Positions 22,409 through 28,789 of a stretch of 64,000 bases of DNA are shown here, piece after piece (positions within the stretch are counted from its first letter, which is position 1; every line of letters starts with the position of its first letter). The position numbers and the translations under genes were made by a program. Source of the DNA: Nocardia cyriacigeorgica (GTDB lineage Bacteria; Actinomycetota; Actinomycetes; Mycobacteriales; Mycobacteriaceae). Under the pieces are notes generated by a model that had not been told where the DNA came from, searched no databases, and was given only the letters and a program-made list of their open reading frames with translations. Location: assembly GCF_010858045.1 (NCBI RefSeq), contig NZ_JAAGVC010000006.1, forward strand, positions 197,611-261,610, written 5' to 3'.

Positions 22409-24085
22409 CTAGTCGCCGGGTGTGCGGGAGCGCAGCCGGGCCTCGGCGTAGGCAGCCAGCGTCGACTCCCCGACCGTCGGTGTGGCCGGGAAGAACTCCA
22501 GCCGCACGCCCTGCCGGTCGAGCAGATCGTCGGTCCAGAAATCGCGCACGCGCGGGTCGACGCCGCTGAGATACAGTGCGCCGCCCACCTCGTCGAGACG
22601 GCGCACATAATCGGCGACGACCGCGAGGAACGTCGCGCTCACCGTGGTGCGCCCGCGCAGCCGCAGGATCACCGTCGGCGCATCCGCGCCCTTCGGGTCC
22701 GGCAGCCGCGCCTGCAATGTGCGTGCGCCGGCATAGAACAGGCTCCCGTACACATCGAGGATCACGATCTGGCGGTCGCTGAGCCGCCGCGGCGCCGGCT
22801 CTTCCACCAGGTGCCTACCGTCGACGCGCAGCCGCACCACCTTCAGATCCATCGCTTCCCGGTTCAGCTGCAAGATCAGCGACAGCGCGACGCCGATCCC
22901 CACCGCCGTGGTGACCGGCAGCAGCAGCGTCGCAAGGAAGGTGGCCGCGAGGGCGATGCGCGAGGTGGAGCCGCTGCTCCAGATGGCCGAGAGCCGTACC
23001 GGATCCATCGCGCCGAAGGCCGCCATGATGAGGACCGCGGCCAGCGTCGGCATCGGAACCGCACCGACCAGTGGGGCGAACACCACCAGAATGCCGAGCA
23101 TCCATACGCCGGACCAGATCGCGCCCCACCTGGTGCGCGCGCCGGCCGTGGCATTGAGTGCCGTCTGCCCGACCGATCCACCGACCGGCATGCCGCGAAA
23201 CAGGGCCGCGGCGATATTGCCGACGCCCTGGGCGGTGAAATCGCGATCGGGTTCGGAATGCGAGCCATCCGGATTCGGCACCGACTGCGCCACCCCGGCA
23301 CCCTGCACCAGCACGATCACCGTCACCGCTGCCGCGCCGGCCATCAGTGACGGCGACAGCACCGTCGGGTCCGGCAGCTGCGGCAGCGGAAATCCCGTCG
23401 GTATGGCGCCGACATCCGAGACCCTGGCCACCGAGTCCCAGTCGGCCACCAGCACCAGCAGCGTGGGCAGAATCAGCGCCACCGGCGATCCGAGCACACG
23501 CAGGCGGGTACGGGCCATGCCGGCCAGCAGCCCGAACGCCAGCAGCCCGATCACCGATGACGCGATATCGATCTGGCCGGGATGGGTGAGGACGTGTATC
23601 GCCTTGCCCACCGCGAGCTCGGCGTCCGCGCTGACACCGGTGAGCTGGGCCAGCTGCCCGAACACGATATTCGCCGAGATACCGAGCAGGAACCCGGTCA
23701 TCACCGAATGCGAGACGAAGCGGGTATAGCGTCCCAGCCGCAGCACCGCCGCGACGATCATGGTGATGCCCGAGATCATCGTCAGCATGGTCAACGCGGC
23801 GGGCCGGTCTTCCGGTGCCACGCCCACCAGCGCCGATCCAGCGGCAAGGGCCGAGGCACTCGTCGCCGTCACCACCATCAGCCGAGTACTGGTCGACAGG
23901 CTCCCGAACAGCCGTCCCGCCATACTCGCGTACAGCCCGTGTACCGGACTCACCCCCGCCAGCACTCCCGCCGCCATCCCGTCCGGAACGCTGCCGATCG
24001 CACCCGACAACCCCGCGACCACATCCGATTTCCGCATGCGCTCGCGGGGCAGCAGATCCCGCAACCGCTGCGGTAGCCTCCGCAC
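22409..24085 (-). CDS. SulP family anion transporter with STAS-like domain
   Basis: A 558-residue SulP permease. The first helices read VVAGLSGAIGSVPDGMAAGVLAGVSPVHGLYASMAG. The segment GVGNIAAALFRGMPVGGSVGQTALNATAGARTRWG is the conserved SulP core, and a cytoplasmic STAS-like domain covers about 440-545 (QIVILDVYGSLFYAGARTL). Start GTG 24085 sits three bases after the stop of a six-codon open frame that has its own good ribosome site; translation may depend on re-initiation. An internal ATG after RERMRKS is an alternative. It lies three-quarters of the way through the island, downstream of palindrome 7. Confidence 0.87.
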   Translation of the reverse strand: MRRLPQRLRDLLPRERMRKSDVVAGLSGAIGSVPDGMAAGVLAGVSPVHGLYASMAGRLFGSLSTSTRLMVVTATSASALAAGSALVGVAPEDRPAALTMLTMISGITMIVAAVLRLGRYTRFVSHSVMTGFLLGISANIVFGQLAQLTGVSADAELAVGKAIHVLTHPGQIDIASSVIGLLAFGLLAGMARTRLRVLGSPVALILPTLLVLVADWDSVARVSDVGAIPTGFPLPQLPDPTVLSPSLMAGAAAVTVIVLVQGAGVAQSVPNPDGSHSEPDRDFTAQGVGNIAAALFRGMPVGGSVGQTALNATAGARTRWGAIWSGVWMLGILVVFAPLVGAVPMPTLAAVLIMAAFGAMDPVRLSAIWSSGSTSRIALAATFLATLLLPVTTAVGIGVALSLILQLNREAMDLKVVRLRVDGRHLVEEPAPRRLSDRQIVILDVYGSLFYAGARTLQARLPDPKGADAPTVILRLRGRTTVSATFLAVVADYVRRLDEVGGALYLSGVDPRVRDFWTDDLLDRQGVRLEFFPATPTVGESTLAAYAEARLRSRTPGD

Positions 24086-24088
24086 GAT

Positions 24089-24109
24089 TCAGTGGCTCCC
24101 GTGGCACAT
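24089..24109 (-). CDS. Six-codon leader ORF (MCHGSH) before SulP
   Basis: ATG TGC CAC GGG AGC CAC TGA, preceded by GAAGGAGC with six bases to the ATG. It is a better initiation signal than that of the SulP gene itself, whose GTG follows after three bases. It contains one Cys and two His codons. A leader of this kind could couple SulP translation to cysteine or histidine charging or to re-initiation. The Cys codon next to a possible sulfate transporter is suggestive only. Confidence 0.35.
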   Translation of the reverse strand: MCHGSH

Positions 24110-24168
24110 GGTCGGCTCCTTCCGCAGTGCCGCCGCTCGACTGTCACCCGACCCGGGGACGTCGCACA

Positions 24169-24185
24169 TCACCCGCCGCGGGTGA
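24169..24185 (-). promoter_or_regulatory. Island palindrome site 7
   Basis: TCACCC-GCGGC-GGGTGA, perfect halves. A -10-like GACAGT begins 24 bases after it (24145-24140). The six-codon leader starts 59 bases beyond the site and the SulP GTG 83 bases beyond. Confidence 0.68.
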
Positions 24186-24319
24186 CCCGGACGCAACGAT
24201 GGCACCCGTCGTCGTGAGCGTCTCTCACCGGATCGGCGGCCCGTTGTGGGCTGCCGCGTGCTCGCGGCCACCACCGACGATTGAGACTCTCACCACTGAT
24301 GACCCCACCGAGACGGACT

Positions 24320-24339
24320 CTACCCGTACGGGAGGGTAG
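24320..24339 (+). promoter_or_regulatory. MerR-type dyad before SulP-MerR operon
   Basis: CTACCCGTACGGGAGGGTAG: CTACCC and GGGTAG as inverted halves around a perfect CCCGTACGGG. A TANNNT hexamer TAGGGT overlaps its right end at 24337-24342 and could be the -10. MerR regulators bind dyads of this size within long promoter spacers; the downstream MerR gene would then be autoregulated. Confidence 0.5.
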
Positions 24340-24478
24340 GGTTCAGCCGTCGCGAGCCGCTCATGCCCGTCAACGCCGACGGTGCCGCGTTTCGGCGGCT
24401 GCGCACATCATGCGAACTTGTCCGCGAGCGCCTGCTACCGCTGTCCGGCCGGCCGCCTCGACCCGTTTTGGAGTCCCG

Positions 24479-25981
24479 ATGCCTACACCTGTGCCCACCG
24501 TGCGAAACACCGAGGGTTCGGTGCTCGCCGCGCTGCGCAGCCCGCGGTTGTTGCGCACCGAGGTACTCGCAGGCCTGGTGGTGGCGCTGGCGTTGATCCC
24601 GGAGGCGATCTCGTTCTCCATCATCGCCGGGGTCGATCCTCGGGTCGGGTTGTTCGCCTCGTTCACGATGGCCGTCACGATCGCCATCGTCGGTGGACGG
24701 CGGGCCATGATCTCGGCGGCTACCGGGGCGGTCGCGCTGGTGATCGCGCCGGTGGTGCGCGAGCACGGGCTCGATTACCTGATCGCGACGGTGATCTCGG
24801 CTGGCGTGTTGCAGATCGTGTTGAGCGTGGTCGGGGTGGCCAAGCTGATGCGGTTCATTCCACGCAGCGTGATGGTCGGGTTCGTCAACGCGCTGGCCAT
24901 CCTGATCTTCCTGGCGCAGATACCGCATCTGCTCGGGGTGCCGTGGCTGGTGTATCCGATGGTCGCGGTGGGGCTGGTAATCATCGTGGTGCTGCCGAAA
25001 CTCACCACCGTCGTTCCGGCGCCGCTGGTGGCGATCGTGGCACTGACCGCGGCGACGATCGTTTTCGCGTTGGATGTGCCGAATGTCGGCGACGAGGGCG
25101 AACTGCCATCGAGCCTGCCGGCACTGCTGGTCCCGAATGTGCCGTTGACGGTGGAGACGCTGAAGATCATCGCGCCGTACGCGTTGGCGATGGCCTTGGT
25201 CGGGCTGCTCGAATCGCTGATGACCGCCAAGCTGGTCGACGACATCACCGACAGCCACTCCGACAAGACCCGCGAGGGCTGGGGCCAGGGAGTGGCCAAT
25301 ATCGTCACCGGCTTCTTCGGCGGTATGGGCGGATGCGCGATGATCGGCCAGACCATGATCAATGTGAAGGTCTCCGGTGCGCGCACCCGGATCTCGACCT
25401 TCCTGGCCGGCGCCTTCCTGCTGGTCCTGGTGGTAGGACTGGGTGATGTCGTCGCGTTGATCCCGATGGCGGCCTTGGTCGCGGTCATGATCATGGTGTC
25501 GGTCGGCACCATGGACTGGCATTCGATCGCACCGAAGACGTTGCGCCGCATGCCGATCGCGGAGACCACCGTGATGGTGGTGACCGTCGCGGTCACCGTG
25601 GCCACCCACAACCTGGCCTACGGCGTCATCGTCGGCGTGCTCACCGCCATGGTCGCGTTCGCGCATCGGGTCGCGCATTTCACCGACGTGACCGAGGTAG
25701 GCGACACCGACGACGACACTCGGGTGTACAAGGTGCGCGGCGAGTTGTTCTTCGCCTCCAGCAACGACCTCGTCTACCAATTCGACTACCTCGGCGATCC
25801 GCGGAATATCGTGATCGATATGTCCGAAGCCCATATCTGGGACGCCTCCACCGTCGCCACCCTCGACGCGATCACCACCAAGTACGCGAGCAAGGGCAAG
25901 AACGTCGAGATCATCGGCCTGAACGAAGCCTCCGAGCAGCGCCGTGAGCGCCTGTCCGGCCATCTCGCCGGAGCCCATTGA
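24479..25981 (+). CDS. SulP family anion transporter, third copy
   Basis: A 500-residue SulP permease. It starts with GLVVALALIPEAISFSIIAGVDPRVGLFASF. The core motif is GVANIVTGFFGGMGGCAMIGQTMINVKVSGARTRIS, and a STAS domain follows at about 395-495 (VYKVRGELFFASSNDLVYQF, NIVIDMSEAHIWDASTVATLD). ATG 24479 has GGAG five bases upstream and gives a start typical of the family; the longer frame from 24281 covers promoter sequence. The stop is two bases from the MerR start, so the two form an operon. The sequence is divergent from the other two SulP proteins, closer to a bicarbonate or sulfate permease subgroup (uncertain). Confidence 0.9.
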   Translation: MPTPVPTVRNTEGSVLAALRSPRLLRTEVLAGLVVALALIPEAISFSIIAGVDPRVGLFASFTMAVTIAIVGGRRAMISAATGAVALVIAPVVREHGLDYLIATVISAGVLQIVLSVVGVAKLMRFIPRSVMVGFVNALAILIFLAQIPHLLGVPWLVYPMVAVGLVIIVVLPKLTTVVPAPLVAIVALTAATIVFALDVPNVGDEGELPSSLPALLVPNVPLTVETLKIIAPYALAMALVGLLESLMTAKLVDDITDSHSDKTREGWGQGVANIVTGFFGGMGGCAMIGQTMINVKVSGARTRISTFLAGAFLLVLVVGLGDVVALIPMAALVAVMIMVSVGTMDWHSIAPKTLRRMPIAETTVMVVTVAVTVATHNLAYGVIVGVLTAMVAFAHRVAHFTDVTEVGDTDDDTRVYKVRGELFFASSNDLVYQFDYLGDPRNIVIDMSEAHIWDASTVATLDAITTKYASKGKNVEIIGLNEASEQRRERLSGHLAGAH

Positions 25982-25982
25982 G

Positions 25983-26384
25983 ATGAGCGAGACCACCGCC
26001 CGCGCGCACCTGCAGATCGGGCAGGTCGCCGAACGAACCGAATTGTCCATCAAGACCATTCGCCACTACGACGAGGTGGGCCTGGTGACCCCGTCGGCGC
26101 GCAGCGCCGGCGGGTTCCGCCTCTACACCGCCGAGGACGTCACCCGCCTGCTGGTGATCCGCCGGATGAAGCCGCTGGGCTTCACCCTGGCCGAGATGAA
26201 GGAACTGCTCGACGCGCTGGACACCCTCGCCGACCCGGAATCGGGGCGCGAGCAGCGGGCCCTGGCCACCGGGACCGTGCACGAGCTCAGGGCCAAGGCC
26301 GAAGACAGCTGCGCGAAACTACGCCGCCAGCTCGCCTACGCCGAGGAGTTCACCGAGCTGCTCAGCGCTCGCATCGAGCAGTAG
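25983..26384 (+). CDS. MerR family transcriptional regulator
   Basis: A 133-residue MerR-type regulator. The N-terminal winged helix reads LQIGQVAERTELSIKTIRHYDEVGLVTPSARSAGGFRLY (about 8-46 in total), then the second helix-turn element MKPLGFTLAEMKELLDALD, and a C-terminal coiled dimerisation helix (about 85-130). No effector-binding Cys cluster is evident. ATG 25983 immediately follows the SulP stop with GGAG about ten bases ahead. It likely regulates the SulP gene it is fused to in operon, via the dyad at 24320-24339 (inference). Confidence 0.88.
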   Translation: MSETTARAHLQIGQVAERTELSIKTIRHYDEVGLVTPSARSAGGFRLYTAEDVTRLLVIRRMKPLGFTLAEMKELLDALDTLADPESGREQRALATGTVHELRAKAEDSCAKLRRQLAYAEEFTELLSARIEQ

Positions 26385-26584
26385 CCAGCCGAGCCCCGCT
26401 CGCACCCTGTTGCCCGGAGAGGCCAGCGGGCGTCTCGCCCAGCTCGCATTGCCGGAATCAGCGGGCAACGCCACCGCAAGCGAGGGCCAGGACCGAATCG
26501 CCGATTTTCCGTCGAACACGGGGGCGAGGTCCCCGGAATGCTGAACACTGGAGATGTTCGGACGGCGCGGCGAGAGGAACCGGA

Positions 26585-28030
26585 ATGCGGCCGAAGGTGG
26601 CGGTCATCGGGAGTGGTTTCGGGGGGCTGGCCGCGGTGATCGAGTTGAAGAAGCGGGGCTTCGACGACATCGTCGTGTTCGAGAAGGGCGACGATGTGGG
26701 CGGGGTGTGGCGGGAGAACACCTATCCGGGAGCGGCCTGCGATGTGCCCTCACCGTTCTATTCGTTCTCCTTCGAGCCGAATCCGCGCTGGCCGCACCGG
26801 TTCTCCCGGCAGCCGGCGATTCTGGATTATATGCGCGACGTCGCCGACAAGTACGACGTGCGCCGCCACATCCGATTCGGGATCGAGGTGCTCGGCGCGG
26901 CGTTCGACGACGCGACCGGGCGGTGGACGGTGCGGTTGAGCACCGGCGATGCGGTCACCGCCGACGTGGTGGTGTCCGCGGTCGGGCAGCTGGCGCGGCC
27001 GTCGCTACCGGAGATCGCCGGGCGCGAGCGATTCGCGGGCGCGAGCTTCCACTCCGCGCGGTGGCGCCACGACGTCGACCTGACCGGCAAGCGGGTGGCG
27101 GTGATCGGCACCGGCGCCAGCGCCATCCAATTCGTCCCGCAGATCCAGCCGCTGGTCGAGCGGCTGACGGTCTTCCAGCGCACCGCGCCCTATATCGTTC
27201 CGCGCCCGGACCGGGAATTCTCCCCGCTGCACCACAAGGTCTTCGAGAAGGCGCCGGTGACCGAACTCGGCGAGCGGGTCACCTGGTACGCCGTGGTCGA
27301 GGGGCTCAGCGTCGCATGGGTCTACGCCAAACCGCTGGCCGCCGCGATCCGAGGGGTCGCCAAGTGGCATATGCGCAGGCAGACCAAGACGAAGCCGGGA
27401 TTGTTCGAGAAGGTGTGGCCGGACTATCCGGTGGGCTGCAAGCGCATCCTGTTCTCCGACGACTACCTGCCCGCCCTGACCCAGCCCAATGCCGAGCTGT
27501 GCACCGAACGCATCAGCGAGATCACGCCATCGGGCGTGCGCACCGCCGACGGGGTCGAGCACGAGTCCGATGTGATCATCTGGGGCACCGGTTTCACGGC
27601 CACCGAGTTCCTCGCCCCGATGACCATCACCGGAGCCGGTGGCCGCGACCTGCACGAGGAGTGGAAGGACGGCGCCCGCGCCTACTACGGCATGACAGTG
27701 CCGGGCTTCCCGAATCTGTTCATCATGTACGGGCCCAACACCAATACCGGCGGCGGCTCGATCATCTACTTCCTCGAGGCGCAGGCGAAATACCTGGCCG
27801 ACTACGTGGATCACCTGGGCCGAGCCGGGGCCCCGCTGGCGGTGCGCCCCGAGGTCGAGCAGGCCTTCGACGAGCGGATCCAGGGCGAGCTCTCCGGCAG
27901 CGTGTGGAGCCGCTGCTCGTCCTGGTACCGCCAGCCCGACGGCCGCATCACCACCAACTGGCCGTTGCTCGGGATCCAGTACAAGGCGCAGGCGAAGTTC
28001 GATCCCGCCGATTTCGAGGTCGTGTCCTGA
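26585..28030 (+). CDS. Baeyer-Villiger monooxygenase, FAD/NADPH-dependent
   Basis: A 481-residue class B flavin monooxygenase. FAD fold GSGFGG at about 9-14, NADPH fold GTGASA near 175, and between them the BVMO fingerprint F150-A-G-x3-H156-x3-W160, ending W-R instead of the usual W-P. These enzymes insert oxygen next to a ketone to give an ester or lactone. The C-terminus is typical (CSSWYRQPDGRITTNWPLL). Start ATG 26585 with AGAGGA six bases ahead. It lies before a convergent TetR gene and a lipid-type thiolase fusion; a role in steroid or ketone breakdown is plausible but not shown. Confidence 0.9.
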   Translation: MRPKVAVIGSGFGGLAAVIELKKRGFDDIVVFEKGDDVGGVWRENTYPGAACDVPSPFYSFSFEPNPRWPHRFSRQPAILDYMRDVADKYDVRRHIRFGIEVLGAAFDDATGRWTVRLSTGDAVTADVVVSAVGQLARPSLPEIAGRERFAGASFHSARWRHDVDLTGKRVAVIGTGASAIQFVPQIQPLVERLTVFQRTAPYIVPRPDREFSPLHHKVFEKAPVTELGERVTWYAVVEGLSVAWVYAKPLAAAIRGVAKWHMRRQTKTKPGLFEKVWPDYPVGCKRILFSDDYLPALTQPNAELCTERISEITPSGVRTADGVEHESDVIIWGTGFTATEFLAPMTITGAGGRDLHEEWKDGARAYYGMTVPGFPNLFIMYGPNTNTGGGSIIYFLEAQAKYLADYVDHLGRAGAPLAVRPEVEQAFDERIQGELSGSVWSRCSSWYRQPDGRITTNWPLLGIQYKAQAKFDPADFEVVS

Positions 28031-28051
28031 TCCCCGCGTCGACCGACCTGA

Positions 28052-28699
28052 TCAGATGGTGCCGGTGAGGATCGGCGCCACGGCCGCGCGCGCCAGCCGT
28101 TCCACGGCCGCCGGATCGGTGAGGTCGACGGCGAAGCTCGGCGCGGCGAGGTAGCCGATCATCAGGTGGACCAGCGCGTCGGCCTGCGCGTCCGGATCGC
28201 GGACCGGGATCTTCCCGTCGGCCTGCGCTTTGGCGATATTGGCGCGAACGGCCTTGTAGCCGAGGGAGATCGGTGACGGGTCGCCGTGGCCGAGGGCCTG
28301 CAGCAGCTCGGCCCTGCGTACCTGGTCCGCGTCCCGGAACAGGATGTGATCGCCGAGGCCAAGACCGGCGATGAAGCCGATGACCACCTGCTCGGTGGGG
28401 TCGGTGACGACGGTGAATCGTTCGGCGAGATCGTCGAGGAAGCGGCCCATATCGCGGGCGAGGGCGCGCTCGAAGAGCTGATCCTTGCTGGCGTAGCGGC
28501 GAAACAGGGTGGTGCGGCCGACGCCGGATTCGGCGGCGATGTCGTCCATGGTGGCCTCGCGGGTGCCGCGGCGGGCCAGCACCCGCAGGGCGGCGTCGAG
28601 GACCTTGGCGTCGGTGTCGTCGCCGCCGGGCACCGCGCCGAGCACCTGGGTCATGGCACGACTGAGCAGGCTCGGCAGCGGCGCACCCGGTCTGGTCAC
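28052..28699 (-). CDS. TetR family regulator
   Basis: A 215-residue TetR repressor. The helix-turn-helix lies at about 30-78 (VLARRGTREATMDDIAAESGVGRTTLFRRYASKDQLFERAL), followed by a helical ligand domain. Start GTG 28699, with no clear SD. It is divergent from the SRPBCC-thiolase-crotonase gene, and two palindromes between them (28717-28746 and 28747-28772) carry four copies of the half site GGAACTA or a near match. Autoregulation and control of the fusion gene are likely. Converges on the BVMO. Confidence 0.9.
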   Translation of the reverse strand: MTRPGAPLPSLLSRAMTQVLGAVPGGDDTDAKVLDAALRVLARRGTREATMDDIAAESGVGRTTLFRRYASKDQLFERALARDMGRFLDDLAERFTVVTDPTEQVVIGFIAGLGLGDHILFRDADQVRRAELLQALGHGDPSPISLGYKAVRANIAKAQADGKIPVRDPDAQADALVHLMIGYLAAPSFAVDLTDPAAVERLARAAVAPILTGTI

Positions 28700-28716
28700 G
28701 GCATCAATATTGACAC

Positions 28717-28772
28717 GTGGAACTACTAACCGTCTAATAGTCCCACGGAACTATTGGGCACCCAGTAGTTCC
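28717..28772 (+). promoter_or_regulatory. Paired TetR operators
   Basis: Two adjacent inverted repeats. The right one, 28747-28772, pairs GGAACTATTGGGC with ACCCAGTAGTTCC (11 of 13 positions complementary). The left one pairs GTGGAACTA at 28717-28725 with TAGTCCCAC at 28738-28746. They lie between the divergent TetR gene (start 28699) and the fusion gene (start 28790), where a TetR dimer would block both promoters. Confidence 0.65.
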
Positions 28773-28789
28773 ATCAACGTCAAGACAAG

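Larger units (their letters stand above)
24110..24478. promoter_or_regulatory. Divergent intergenic region of two SulP genes
   Basis: About 370 bases between divergent SulP genes. It holds palindrome 7 for the leftward gene, the MerR-like dyad at 24320-24339 for the rightward gene, and two short dyads, GTGAG-N5-CTCAC at 24214-24228 and TGAGACTCTCA at 24282-24292. The rightward frame stays open from 24281 but lacks a ribosome site before 24479. Confidence 0.5.

Noticed and set aside
24144..24160. Second TCACCC-N5 element (right half GGGGAC) near palindrome 7
   Set aside because: The right half does not match, and it overlaps the predicted -10, so it is probably chance in GC-rich sequence.
24281..24478. 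Longer N-terminus of the third SulP protein (66 extra codons)
   Set aside because: It covers the MerR dyad and promoter sequence, is Arg-rich and lacks a ribosome site; ATG 24479 fits the family.
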